A stretch of 36,906 nucleotides of DNA, taken from assembly GCA_018654745.1 (NCBI GenBank), contig JABILA010000091.1, forward strand, positions 1-36,906, read 5' to 3'. The translations under genes and the position numbers were made by a program. Shown here in pieces: positions 8,204 through 17,104 of this stretch (within the stretch, counting starts at the first letter, position 1; every line of letters starts with the position of its first letter). A model generated the notes under the pieces. The model ran no database searches and was not told the origin of the DNA. It saw only the letters and a list, made by a program, of their open reading frames with translations. The stretch is from Alphaproteobacteria bacterium. GTDB taxonomy: Bacteria > Pseudomonadota > Alphaproteobacteria > UBA2966.

Positions 8204-9010
8204 ATGACCGACACCCCGCTTGATCCACCAGCCTTCGAAGTTGTTAACCCGGACGGCAAGGCCGACGTCTTGTTGATCTGTGACCATGCCAGCTCTGCCT
8301 TGCCGCCGGAATATGGAACCCTTGGGCTCGAGCCTGATATCCTGCGGCGTCACATTGGCTGGGACATTGGTGCGGCGGATGTGACAAGACGCCTGGCTGA
8401 AATGCTGGATGCGCCGGCGGTCCTGTCAGGATATTCCCGCTTATTGTTTGATTGCAATCGCCAGCCCGGTAATCCGATGGCGACGCCGGAAGTCAGTGAC
8501 GGCATCGTCGTGCCGGGGAACCAGGGCCTGGACGAAGAAGAAATCAGCAAACGCCAGGCCTTGTATTTCGAGCCCTATCACAGCGCCGTCGAACATCAGT
8601 TGAACGCTTTCGCCGAACGAAATGTTATTCCGGCCCTGATATCCATGCACAGCTTTACGCCGATCATGGACGGGTTCGAACGACCCTGGCATGCTGGCAT
8701 GCTTACAAACAAGGACGTGCGTCTGGTGTCCGGAATGCTGGATGCCCTGCAGGCACATCCGGGCATTGTTGCGGATCACAATGTGCCATATTCAGGCGAT
8801 GACCCTTCGGGTTACACTGTGCATGTTCATGGTGAAAAACGTGGCGTGCCTTGTGTGGCTGTTGAAATTCGTCAGGACTTGATTGATACGCATCATGCGG
8901 CACAAACCTGGGCCGGGTTGATGGCAGGTGCCGTTCAGGAAACACTGAAAACGGCCAGACCATTTTCGCTGCAGCCCATAACAGATTGGCGCGGTGCCTT
9001 GAGGGAATAA
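8204..9010 (+). CDS. N-formylglutamate amidohydrolase family protein
   Basis: 268 residues matching the FGase family: DVLLICDHASSALPPEYG near the N-terminus, H.GWDIGA, then SRLLFDCNR and ISMHSFTP. The characterised enzyme hydrolyses N-formyl-L-glutamate to glutamate and formate, the last step of one histidine-degradation route (HutG). No other hut gene is present here, so the physiological substrate is open. The ATG has no Shine-Dalgarno sequence (TATCTGAATG) and a TAGTAT box ends a few bases before it, so a leaderless message is possible. It precedes the carboxylate-amine ligase by 65 bases; a GGACC-gtc-GGTCC hairpin lies at 9034-9046. Confidence 0.88.
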   Translation: MTDTPLDPPAFEVVNPDGKADVLLICDHASSALPPEYGTLGLEPDILRRHIGWDIGAADVTRRLAEMLDAPAVLSGYSRLLFDCNRQPGNPMATPEVSDGIVVPGNQGLDEEEISKRQALYFEPYHSAVEHQLNAFAERNVIPALISMHSFTPIMDGFERPWHAGMLTNKDVRLVSGMLDALQAHPGIVADHNVPYSGDDPSGYTVHVHGEKRGVPCVAVEIRQDLIDTHHAAQTWAGLMAGAVQETLKTARPFSLQPITDWRGALRE

Positions 9011-9075
9011 ATGTCTTGCGGGAATAGCCTGCCGGACCGTCGGTCCAGACAAATTGATATCGGGAGAACGTCAAC

Positions 9076-10212
9076 ATGGCTGTGAAAGATCCACCCTTCA
9101 CAATAGGCATTGAAGAAGAATACCTCTTTGTCGATCTGGAAACCCGAAACCTGGCTGTCGACCCGCCAAAGACCATGATGGCTGACTGTGAATCATTGCT
9201 GACTGGTCAGGTCAGTCCGGAATTCCTGCGTGCCCAGATCGAAGTTGAAACCCGCGTGTGTACCAGTGTTGGCGAGGCCCGGGATGACCTTGCGCATCTC
9301 AGGTCAACCGTTGCCGGCGTTGCCAACAATCATGGACTTGGCTTAATTGCGGCAGCTACCCACCCATTTGCCAAATGGAACGAACAGCAGCATACCGACA
9401 AGGAACGTTACAACGAACTGGCGAAGGATATGCAGGCGCTGGCGAGGCGCCTGTTGATCTGTGGCCTGCATGTGCATGTTGGCATTGAAGATGATGACCT
9501 GCGCATCGATCTGATGAACCAGGTGCGCTATTTCCTGCCCCACCTGCTGGCGCTCAGCACATCGTCGCCATTCTGGGGCGGGGAGGATTCCGGTTTGTTG
9601 TCATATCGCCTGTCGGTGTTTGACTCCATGCCACGCAGTGGTCTGCCGGACGTCTTTGATTCTGCGGCAGAATATGATCGCCTGGTCGCCCAGATGGTGA
9701 ATGCCAATTTGATAGAAGATGCGACCAAATTCTGGTGGGATGTGCGCCCCAGTGCCCGCTATCCGACACTTGAAATGCGGATTACGGACGTCTGTACCCG
9801 GCTGGATGATTCCATTGCCATCGCTGCCCTTTACGTTTGTATTCTCAGCATGCTGCATCGATTGCGTAAAAGTAATCAGCGCTGGCGCGTCTATCCAGGA
9901 ACGCTGATCAACGAAAATCGCTGGCTGGCACAACGCTATGGCGTATCGGGTCAGATGGTGGATTTTGGTATCGGTCGGCCTGTCCCCTTTTCAGACTTGC
10001 TGGAAGAAGTGCTGGAACTGGTGCGGGAAGATGCTGAACGAATGGATTGTGTCGCCGAAATTGAACATGCCCGGGAAATTGTCCGCCGCGGCACATCAGC
10101 CCAGCGTCAGCAGGAGGTTTACCAACAGGCCGTGTCGGCTGGCGCTGAACCTGCCGAAGCCCTGAAGGGTGTTGTCGACATGTTGATCAAGGAAACAACA
10201 ATCGGTCTTTGA
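9076..10212 (+). CDS. carboxylate-amine ligase, GCS2/YbdK family
   Basis: A 378-residue protein of the glutamate-cysteine ligase type 2 (YbdK) family. The N-terminal TIGIEEEYLFVD carries the metal/ATP-binding acidic cluster, with LHVHVGIEDDD at about 134-144 and SARYPTLEMRITD at about 225-237. The family joins an amino acid to a carboxylate with ATP and has weak glutamate-cysteine ligase activity in E. coli; the true substrate is not known. GGGAGA precedes the ATG. It sits between N-formylglutamate amidohydrolase and gapR on the same strand. Pairing with a glutamate-derivative hydrolase suggests, but does not prove, a shared glutamate-related substrate. Confidence 0.88.
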   Translation: MAVKDPPFTIGIEEEYLFVDLETRNLAVDPPKTMMADCESLLTGQVSPEFLRAQIEVETRVCTSVGEARDDLAHLRSTVAGVANNHGLGLIAAATHPFAKWNEQQHTDKERYNELAKDMQALARRLLICGLHVHVGIEDDDLRIDLMNQVRYFLPHLLALSTSSPFWGGEDSGLLSYRLSVFDSMPRSGLPDVFDSAAEYDRLVAQMVNANLIEDATKFWWDVRPSARYPTLEMRITDVCTRLDDSIAIAALYVCILSMLHRLRKSNQRWRVYPGTLINENRWLAQRYGVSGQMVDFGIGRPVPFSDLLEEVLELVREDAERMDCVAEIEHAREIVRRGTSAQRQQEVYQQAVSAGAEPAEALKGVVDMLIKETTIGL

Positions 10213-10276
10213 ATGATTTAACGGGCAGATATTGAACCGCCCTGTCAGTCCGGGTAAGGTCCGCGATCAGATTTCA

Positions 10277-10293
10277 GAGAGCTTCCAGCTCTC
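10277..10293 (+). promoter_or_regulatory. hairpin in the gapR leader
   Basis: GAGAGC (10277-10282), loop TTCCA, GCTCTC (10288-10293). It lies about 10 bases before the AGAGGA ribosome site of gapR and has no T-tract, so it is not a terminator. It may stabilise the message 5' end or modulate translation. Confidence 0.35.
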
Positions 10294-10319
10294 AAGCAAT
10301 AAACAGAGGATAAAGAGCT

Positions 10320-10568
10320 ATGTCAGACGATGTTGGTGGTATCGCCGCAGATCAATTACGGAGCCTGATCTCCCGGATTGAGCGCCTGGAAGAAGAAAAA
10401 GCAGCATTGGCAGCAGATATTCGGGAAGTTTATGCCGAAGCCAAAGGCAACGGGTTTGACCCCAAAGCCATGCGCCAGATCGTCAGCTTGCGTAAAATGG
10501 ATGAGCCAAAAATGAAAGAGATGGAGGCCATACTGGATCTCTATAAAATGGCGATGGGCATGGAATAA
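10320..10568 (+). CDS. gapR: nucleoid-associated protein GapR (DUF2312)
   Basis: An 82-residue coiled-coil protein matching Caulobacter GapR: LISRIERLEEEKAAL, the family hallmark EVYAEAKGNGFD at about 40-51, then a basic RKMDEPKMKEMEAILDLY. GapR binds overtwisted, AT-rich DNA ahead of polymerases and stimulates topoisomerases, and it is essential or important for replication in Caulobacter. AGAGGA precedes the ATG, and a strong terminator follows 21 bases after the stop. It lies downstream of the ligase gene with a 107-base gap, so it could have its own promoter, though none is obvious. Confidence 0.92.
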   Translation: MSDDVGGIAADQLRSLISRIERLEEEKAALAADIREVYAEAKGNGFDPKAMRQIVSLRKMDEPKMKEMEAILDLYKMAMGME

Positions 10569-10589
10569 CGCCCTTCCATCACAAAAACA

Positions 10590-10621
10590 GGGGCGGCAAA
10601 TGAATTGCCGCCCCTTTTTTT
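10590..10621. terminator. strong terminator after gapR, possibly bidirectional
   Basis: A perfect 10-bp stem GGGGCGGCAA (10590-10599) / TTGCCGCCCC (10605-10614), loop ATGAA, then seven T. On the minus strand the same stem is followed by TGTTTTTG, so it could also stop transcription from the oxidoreductase gene, which ends at 10759. Bases 10622-10758 hold nothing else I can identify. Confidence 0.9.
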
Positions 10622-10758
10622 CTGGTGCGGATTTGAGGACCAATCCGTCACCACTGCAGCTCGTCCGATGAGAGGAAGAGTTGCCACCATTTCAACTACA
10701 TTCCCGGTGCTCCCGCAATCAGCAAAGGTGCGTATGTTGAACGTTAATCTCCGTATTG

Positions 10759-13700
10759 CTATTCAGCAGCGCTGACGATGGGGGCTGGATTGTTAAACTC
10801 TGCCAACAATTCTTCTTCGCGGGTCTTTGCCGTGGCCAGCTGATCCTGTTTGACGCGACCAAAACCCCGAATATGTTCGGGCACGGATGCGATCAATACA
10901 GCCAGGGGATGGTTCACCGTGGTCAGACCATCCAGCAATTTTGCTACAGTATCCTCATAATCTGTTATCAACTGCCGTTCGGTCTTGCGCTCTTCGGTAT
11001 AACCAAACAAGTCAAAGGTGCCGCCGCGCAGGCCTTTCAGTTTGGCCAGCAAGCCAAATGCCTTCAGCATCCACGGACCAAATTCCATCTTTTCGATTTT
11101 GCCGGTCAGAGGGTCGGGGCGGGCGAGCAGGGGTGGGGCCAGATGAAAGCGCAAAGTGTAGTCGCCGCCAAATTGCACCCGGATTTTTTCTATAAAGGCC
11201 GGATCACTGTAAAGCCGGGCAACTTCATATTCGTCCTTATAAGCCAACAGTTTGAAGTAATTTTTGGCAACAGCCTCGGCCAGGCCAGCCAGACCTTTAC
11301 CTTTTTCTTTTTCAACTTTCTCCACCCGGGATACAAAATCGCGATAGCGCGTGGCGAGTGCCTCGTCCTGATATTTAATCAACTCGGACGCACGCCGTGA
11401 AACGAGATGTTCCAGGGTTGGTGAAACCGGTAATTCCTCGACCACGGGCATGGCAGGGGCGGCGGCGGCTTCAGCGGCTTTGAGATCAAAGGCAGCTGTG
11501 CGACCCCAGCGGAACGTGTCGAGACTGGTGTCAACAGAAACACCGTTCAGCTCGATAGCTTTTTCGATGGCGGCACCGCTAACCGGCACCATGCCACGCT
11601 GATAAGCATATCCAAGCGTGAACAGGTTCGTGGCAATGGAGTCGCCGATCAGCGCAGTCGCCAGTTTGGTGGCGTCCACAAAATCAACAAGATTGTCGCC
11701 CGTGTTTTCCCGGATCATTTGTTTGAAATGATCGCCCGGAAACTGGACTTCGTTGTCCAGGGTAAACCCGGCCGTAGGTGTTTCGTGGCTGTTGATGACG
11801 GCCCTGGTGGATCCGTTTTGCATCTTGGCGAGGGCATCGAAACTGCCCGCAACGACCATATCACAGCCCAGGACAGCATCTGCCGATCCGGCACCCAGTC
11901 TTGCAGTATGAATATCGTCAGCGTTGTCGGATATGCGCACATGCGTGATGACCGCACCGCCTTTTTGCGCAAGGCCCGTCATGTCCAGAACAGAAACGCC
12001 TTTGCCTTCAATATGGGCGGCCATGCCCAGCAAGGCACCAATGGTTACCACGCCCGTTCCTCCGACACCGGTTACCAACATGTTATAGGGCTCGGTTGTT
12101 GAGCAAGCCTCCGGTTCCGGCAGGTCCATCATCGGGCCTTGGTTACTGGCCACTTCCGACTTTGGTTTACGTACGTTGCCGCCGTGGACTGTCACAAAGC
12201 TTGGGCAGAAACCCGTAACGCAGGAATAATCCTTGTTACAGGAAGACTGGTTAATCACGCGTTTACGGCCAAACTCGGTTTCCAGAGGTTCTACCGACAG
12301 ACAATTGGACTGGACCGAACAATCACCGCAGCCCTCACAAACGGCATCATTGATGAAGGCCCGTTTTGCAGGATCCGGAAACTTGCCACGCTTGCGACGA
12401 CGACGTTTTTCGGCAGCACATGTCTGGTCGTAGATCATGACAGTTGTGCCGTCTGTGTCGCGCAATTCGCGTTGCACAGGATCCAGGTGTTTGCGGTGGT
12501 GGAATGTCACACCCGGCGGAAATTCTGTGCCAAGTGTATATTTTTCCGGCTCGTCAGAGACAATGACGACCTTTTTGACACCTTCAGAATGGACCTGCCA
12601 GGCGATCTCCGGCACAGAAACTTCACCTTCATGCGGCTGGCCACCAGTCATGGCTGTGGCGTCGTTGTACAGGATTTTGTAAGTGATGTTGACGCCGGCG
12701 GCGACAGATGCCCGGATCGCGAGATAGCCGGAATGGAAATAGGTGCCGTCGCCCAGATTCTGGAACATATGCTTTGTCGAGGTGAATGGTGACATGCCGA
12801 TCCAGGGCGTGCCTTCGGCACCCATATGGGTTGCCGTCAGGGTGCTTCTGTTCATCCAGACCGCCATGTAATGACAACCAATCCCAGCCATGGCAAAGCT
12901 GCCATCCGGCACTTTGGTCGACGTGTTATGAGGACAACCGGAACAGAAATAAGGCAGACGTGCAAGTGTGGCCGGATCGCCAGCCAATACTCGTTCCTTG
13001 TTTTCAAGAAAGGCCAGGCGTTCGTCGATGGCCTGGCTGGTGTGAAATCTTTTGATGCGACTGGCGATGGCACGAGCTACCTGGGCCGGGGTCAATTCGG
13101 TTTTGGCATCCAGCAGCCAGTTGCCGTCTTCATCGAATTTTCCAACCACACGAGGCCGGGTGTCTTCTTTCCAGTTGTAAAGTTGTTCCTTCAACTGGTT
13201 CTCGATGAATGCGCGTTTTTCCTCGACAACCAGAACTTCTTCCAGTCCTTCCGCAAAAGCACGCGCGCCTTCTTTTTCCAGCGGCCAGCTCATGCCAACC
13301 TTGTAGACCCGAATGCCTATTTTGGCTGCTGTTACCTCGTCAATGCCAAGATCGTTCAGGGCCTGGCGCACGTCGCCATAGGCCTTTCCCGTTGCCATGA
13401 TTCCCAGTCGCGGATTGGGGCTGTCCAGTTCGATCCGGTCCAGTTTATTGGCACGGGCAAAGGCAAGAACGGCATAGAGCTTGTGATGCAGCAAGCGGCT
13501 TTCCTGCTCCAGCGGCGGATCCGGCCAGCGAATGCTGAGGCCACCTTCCGGCATTTCAAAATCATCTGGTTCGACAATCTTGACCCTGTCCGGGTCTACC
13601 GAAACGGATACCGAACTTTCAACGGTTTCGGTAATCGTTTTAAAGGCAACCCAGCAACCGGAATAGCGCGACATGGCAATCCCCATCAGGCCCATGTCCA

Positions 13701-14253
13701 GATATTCCTGAATACTTGAAGGGTTCAGGACCGGAATCATGGCACCCATGAAGGCATGTTCACTTTGGTGAGGCAGGGTCGAAGACTTGGCAGCATGGTC
13801 GTCGCCAGTCAGGACCAATACGCCCCCGTGTTTTGAAGTGCCGGCATAGTTACCGTGCTTGAACGCATCGCCGGTTCTGTCGACACCAGGTCCCTTGCCA
13901 TACCAAAGCCCGAAGACGCCATCATATTCGGCGCCGGGGAACATGTTGACTTGCTGGCTGCCCCAAATGGCGGCGGCCGCGAGGTCTTCGTTCAGGCCTG
14001 GTTGGAAAGTAATGTCATTTTGCTTGAGGAATTTGTTCGCCTTCCACATGGCCTGGTCGTAGCCCCCGAGCGGAGAGCCACGATAGCCAGAGATGAAACC
14101 GCCGGTATTCAGACCGGCAGCCCGGTCACGCTGTTTCTGTAGCAAGGGCAGGCGCACCAGTGCCTGGACACCATTTACAAATATACGACCTTCTTCTTTT
14201 GTATATTTATCATCCAGCGAAACTTCAGCGAACGATGTTGCAGCAAGCGACAT
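10759..14253 (-). CDS. indolepyruvate ferredoxin oxidoreductase, fused alpha/gamma form
   Basis: A 1164-residue fused 2-oxoacid oxidoreductase that decarboxylates aryl-pyruvates (indolepyruvate and relatives) to acyl-CoA with ferredoxin reduction. The N-terminal pyrimidine-binding part contains GFISGYRGSPLGGYD and GLWYGKGPGVDR. The central TPP-binding part contains YFCSGCPHNTSTKVP and GIGCHYMAVWM. A cysteine cluster of Fe-S type follows at about 640-690 (CEGCGDC, CNKDYSCVTGFC). The gamma-type domain starts at VTGVGGTGVVTIGALLG, and the DUF6537-like tail is complete. The single-polypeptide form is the usual proteobacterial version of IorA/IorB. AGGGG lies 7 bases before the ATG. It follows the sigma-54 regulator on the same strand after 192 bases, so that regulator may control it. 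Confidence 0.93.
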   Translation of the reverse strand: MSLAATSFAEVSLDDKYTKEEGRIFVNGVQALVRLPLLQKQRDRAAGLNTGGFISGYRGSPLGGYDQAMWKANKFLKQNDITFQPGLNEDLAAAAIWGSQQVNMFPGAEYDGVFGLWYGKGPGVDRTGDAFKHGNYAGTSKHGGVLVLTGDDHAAKSSTLPHQSEHAFMGAMIPVLNPSSIQEYLDMGLMGIAMSRYSGCWVAFKTITETVESSVSVSVDPDRVKIVEPDDFEMPEGGLSIRWPDPPLEQESRLLHHKLYAVLAFARANKLDRIELDSPNPRLGIMATGKAYGDVRQALNDLGIDEVTAAKIGIRVYKVGMSWPLEKEGARAFAEGLEEVLVVEEKRAFIENQLKEQLYNWKEDTRPRVVGKFDEDGNWLLDAKTELTPAQVARAIASRIKRFHTSQAIDERLAFLENKERVLAGDPATLARLPYFCSGCPHNTSTKVPDGSFAMAGIGCHYMAVWMNRSTLTATHMGAEGTPWIGMSPFTSTKHMFQNLGDGTYFHSGYLAIRASVAAGVNITYKILYNDATAMTGGQPHEGEVSVPEIAWQVHSEGVKKVVIVSDEPEKYTLGTEFPPGVTFHHRKHLDPVQRELRDTDGTTVMIYDQTCAAEKRRRRKRGKFPDPAKRAFINDAVCEGCGDCSVQSNCLSVEPLETEFGRKRVINQSSCNKDYSCVTGFCPSFVTVHGGNVRKPKSEVASNQGPMMDLPEPEACSTTEPYNMLVTGVGGTGVVTIGALLGMAAHIEGKGVSVLDMTGLAQKGGAVITHVRISDNADDIHTARLGAGSADAVLGCDMVVAGSFDALAKMQNGSTRAVINSHETPTAGFTLDNEVQFPGDHFKQMIRENTGDNLVDFVDATKLATALIGDSIATNLFTLGYAYQRGMVPVSGAAIEKAIELNGVSVDTSLDTFRWGRTAAFDLKAAEAAAAPAMPVVEELPVSPTLEHLVSRRASELIKYQDEALATRYRDFVSRVEKVEKEKGKGLAGLAEAVAKNYFKLLAYKDEYEVARLYSDPAFIEKIRVQFGGDYTLRFHLAPPLLARPDPLTGKIEKMEFGPWMLKAFGLLAKLKGLRGGTFDLFGYTEERKTERQLITDYEDTVAKLLDGLTTVNHPLAVLIASVPEHIRGFGRVKQDQLATAKTREEELLAEFNNPAPIVSAAE

Positions 14254-14445
14254 GGCATAACCCCTGGTTCATACTGTTTAGATGAAATAGGTAAGCAATA
14301 CTGACGTAAATAGCAATAAAATTCGATATCTGAAATATGATGCCTGTTGGCGCTGTCTTCAATTCACAAGAACGGGATTCTGCGCCAGTAAAATCAACGG
14401 ATACGTTCTACTGGCGGCAACAAGTCTGGAACGAGCCAAAAAGCT

Positions 14446-15870
14446 TCAGTCGACGCTGTATTCGTCCAGACCGTACTGGCGCACCTTGCGGTACAGGGTT
14501 GATCTGCCAATGCCCAATTGGCGCGCGGCTTCGGACATTTGACCTTTGCAACGCTCCAGGCCCAGTCGAATGGCATCGCTTTCAATTTCCTTGAGCTCCC
14601 GTCCTCGCCCGTCCTCATTGGATGTCAGAATTACGTCAGCGGGCAATTCAGCGACTGCAACTTGTCCGGATTGAGGTGAGGCAACGCCCTGTGCCTGGGC
14701 AATGTGTGGGAAATCTCCAATATTCAACACATCGCCATCGCACAGTACAACACCCCGGAAAATTGCGTTTTCCAGCTGCCGAACATTTCCAGGCCAGTCA
14801 TATGAGACCAGCAATTCCAGTCCTTCGTCGGAAATGGCGCGAACGGCTTTGCCTTCTGAACTGGCATAATTCGAGATAAACCGGTCGGTCAATGCCGCGA
14901 TGTCATCTTTGCGGTCTTTCAGGGGTGGCACATGAATGGGAAAAACGTTCAGCCGGTAATACAGATCCTCGCGGAACGTACCTTCGGTGACCAATTGTGC
15001 CAAATCCCTGTTGGTGGCTGAAATAAGCCGCACATCGATCTTGGTTGGTTTTTTGGCACCGATGGGATCAACTTCACCTTCCTGCAAGGCTCTTAACAGT
15101 TTGACCTGCAGGTCGGAGCGCAGTTCACCAATTTCGTCCAGAAAAAGGGTGCCGCCATCGGCTTCCTGAAACTTGCCGATATGCTTTTGGTCTGCACCGG
15201 TGAAAGATCCTTTTTCGTGTCCGAACAAAATACTTTCGACCAGGTTCTCAGGGATGGCACCGCAGTTAACGGTGACAAAGGCGCGCCCGGCACGCTCGCC
15301 CACCCCTTGAATGGCCCGGGCAATAAGTTCCTTGCCGACGCCGCTTTCGCCTTCGACCAGGATGGGAATAGTTGAATCAGCTGCGCGCTCGGCTAAATCC
15401 AGGGCCCGCTTCATGGCGGCACTGCCACCAATAATATCTGCAAAGCCGAGGGTGCCGTCTGCGCGTCGTGTCAGGCGTGATACTTCGCCGCTCAAGGCCG
15501 AAATCTTCAGGGCATTCTCAATTGAGACCTGCATACGTTCGGGGCTGGCCGGTTTGATAACAAAATCAACCGCTCCGGCGCGCATCACATTGACGACGGT
15601 TTCGACGCCGCCTTTCATGGTCAACACAATCATCGGCAGGGAAGGGTGCACGGGGTGAACTTTTTCGAGCAAACCAATGCCATCCAGATCCGGCATAACC
15701 AGATCCAGTACCACCAGATCAACCTGTTCGCGCTCCGGTCCCATCAGGATTTCCAGGGCTTCCGGTCCGCCAGGCGCCGTCAATACACGGTACCCTATAC
15801 GCTGGACCATCAATTCAAGAAATCTGAGCTGGGCCGGGTCGTCTTCAACGACCAATATCGTTGATGCCAT
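14446..15870 (-). CDS. sigma-54-dependent response regulator (NtrC/DctD type)
   Basis: 474 residues in three domains. Receiver domain, 1-120: acidic pocket at E9/D10/D11, phospho-acceptor D56, conserved K106. AAA+ sigma-54 activation domain, about 145-385: Walker A GESGVGK at 174-180, the sigma-54-contacting loop as GSFTGA at 221-226 instead of the commoner GAFTGA, then Walker B FLDEIGEL. A Fis-type helix-turn-helix ends the protein (MSEAARQLGIGRSTLYRKV). It activates RNA polymerase-sigma54 when phosphorylated. No partner histidine kinase is adjacent, so the signal is unknown. AGGGGAA precedes the ATG. The likely neighbours under control are the oxidoreductase downstream or the divergent epimerase operon. 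Confidence 0.92.
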   Translation of the reverse strand: MASTILVVEDDPAQLRFLELMVQRIGYRVLTAPGGPEALEILMGPEREQVDLVVLDLVMPDLDGIGLLEKVHPVHPSLPMIVLTMKGGVETVVNVMRAGAVDFVIKPASPERMQVSIENALKISALSGEVSRLTRRADGTLGFADIIGGSAAMKRALDLAERAADSTIPILVEGESGVGKELIARAIQGVGERAGRAFVTVNCGAIPENLVESILFGHEKGSFTGADQKHIGKFQEADGGTLFLDEIGELRSDLQVKLLRALQEGEVDPIGAKKPTKIDVRLISATNRDLAQLVTEGTFREDLYYRLNVFPIHVPPLKDRKDDIAALTDRFISNYASSEGKAVRAISDEGLELLVSYDWPGNVRQLENAIFRGVVLCDGDVLNIGDFPHIAQAQGVASPQSGQVAVAELPADVILTSNEDGRGRELKEIESDAIRLGLERCKGQMSEAARQLGIGRSTLYRKVRQYGLDEYSVD

Positions 15871-15913
15871 ATTCCATTCCCCTGGAAAAGCAAACGTCTA
15901 TACAACCACAAAA

Positions 15914-15968
15914 CCAATAATATTGGATAATTGTGCCAAGTGTTTCGATCCGATACAACAGCTGTATC
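15914..15968. promoter_or_regulatory. two dyad-symmetric elements in a divergent intergenic region
   Basis: CCAATAATATTGG (15914-15926, perfect 13-base palindrome) and GATACA-acagc-TGTATC (15952-15968). They lie 44 and 82 bases upstream of the response regulator start and before the divergent epimerase gene (16124). Their size and symmetry suit a dimeric regulator, possibly the adjacent Fis-type one. I found no convincing sigma-54 -24/-12 promoter between the genes. Confidence 0.4.
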
Positions 15969-16123
15969 AAAATAAAGCGCTTCCAGGGGCGGGAATAGGG
16001 AATTATTGATTAACTATTGCCTTTGCCGGGGGGGTTTTATTATGTATCCGGCACTATTGTGACTGCCAAAATAATGACCAGAATTATTGCACGTGTTCAG
16101 TTCCGAGCGGAGACTACCCTTAA

Positions 16124-17104
16124 ATGACTATATTGGTTACAGGTGCAGCCGGGTTCATCGGCTCCCATGTTTGTATTAAATTACTGGAACGCGGCGAAAA
16201 GGTTCTGGGACTGGATAATCTGAACGATTATTACGACGTATCGCTCAAGGAAGCGCGGCTTGCACGCTTTCAGGATCATGAGAACTTTACGCTTGCCCGA
16301 GTGAATATCGCGGATCGTGAAGCTGTTGAGGCAGCGGTGGCTGAGTTCGGTCCCATCCATAAAGCCGTACATCTTGCAGCACAGGCAGGCGTCCGGTACT
16401 CGCTGACTAATCCCTATGCTTATATCGAGACCAACTTGATGGGTCATACGGTTATACTTGAGGCCTGTCGCCACGCGCCGGATTTTGAGCATCTGGTTTA
16501 TGCAAGCTCCAGTTCGGTATATGGCGGCAACAAGAAACAACCTTTTTCCGTAGAAGACAGGGTCGACAATCCCGTATCACTGTACGCCGCAACCAAAAAA
16601 GCCGACGAACTGATCAGCCACAGTTATAGTCATCTGTATCGGATTCCGGCGACAGGATTGCGGTTCTTCACGGTATATGGCCCGTGGGGGCGACCGGATA
16701 TGGCCTTGTGGATTTTCACCAAAGCCATTTTTGCCGGTGAACCTATTCCGCTATTTAACGATGGCGATATGCGAAGAGATTTTACATATATAGACGACAT
16801 CGTTGACGGCACAATTCGGGCACTCGACAACCCGCCAGTGGCTGAAGGTGACAAACCGCCCTATCAGGTCTTCAATATTGGAAATCACCGGTCGGAAGAA
16901 CTGATGACACTTGTTGATATCCTGGAAAAAGAGATTGGTAAAAAGGCTGAACGGCAGTTGCTGCCCATGCAGGACGGGGACGTTCAGGAAACCTATGCGG
17001 ATATCTCTGCTATTCAGGAAGCAACAGGTTATCAGCCGCGCACGTCAATTAGTGAAGGTATTCCGGCCTTTGTAAAATGGTATCGGGACTATCACGGGGT
17101 CTGA
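16124..17104 (+). CDS. NAD-dependent epimerase, UDP-glucuronate 4-epimerase-like
   Basis: A 326-residue extended short-chain dehydrogenase. The NAD-binding motif GAAGFIGSH is at 7-15. DNLNDYYDVSLKEARL follows, typical of the UDP-glucuronate 4-epimerase (CapI/LpsL) subgroup. The catalytic YAATKK (Y-x3-K) is preceded by the SSSSVYG serine stretch, and FFTVYGPWGRPDMA marks the same subgroup. It probably interconverts UDP-glucuronate and UDP-galacturonate for surface polysaccharide. No glycosyltransferases are nearby. Its TGA overlaps the start of the next gene, so the downstream thioesterases are translated from the same message. Confidence 0.88.
   Translation: MTILVTGAAGFIGSHVCIKLLERGEKVLGLDNLNDYYDVSLKEARLARFQDHENFTLARVNIADREAVEAAVAEFGPIHKAVHLAAQAGVRYSLTNPYAYIETNLMGHTVILEACRHAPDFEHLVYASSSSVYGGNKKQPFSVEDRVDNPVSLYAATKKADELISHSYSHLYRIPATGLRFFTVYGPWGRPDMALWIFTKAIFAGEPIPLFNDGDMRRDFTYIDDIVDGTIRALDNPPVAEGDKPPYQVFNIGNHRSEELMTLVDILEKEIGKKAERQLLPMQDGDVQETYADISAIQEATGYQPRTSISEGIPAFVKWYRDYHGV

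Noticed and set aside
9034..9046. GGACC-gtc-GGTCC hairpin between the amidohydrolase and ligase genes
   Set aside because: Only 5 bp with a 3-base loop and no T-tract; mentioned with the neighbouring gene but not supportable as a separate element.
10756..13719. Long plus-strand ORFs (for example 10756-11400 and 12826-13719) opposite the indolepyruvate oxidoreductase gene
   Set aside because: They are antisense to a clearly conserved 1164-residue protein, are rich in Phe/Gln/His as expected from reverse-complemented codons, and match no family.
16050..16070. Possible sigma-54 promoter upstream of the epimerase gene (CCGGCAC...TGCC)
   Set aside because: The GG-to-GC spacing is 15 bases instead of the required 12, so it does not fit the -24/-12 consensus.
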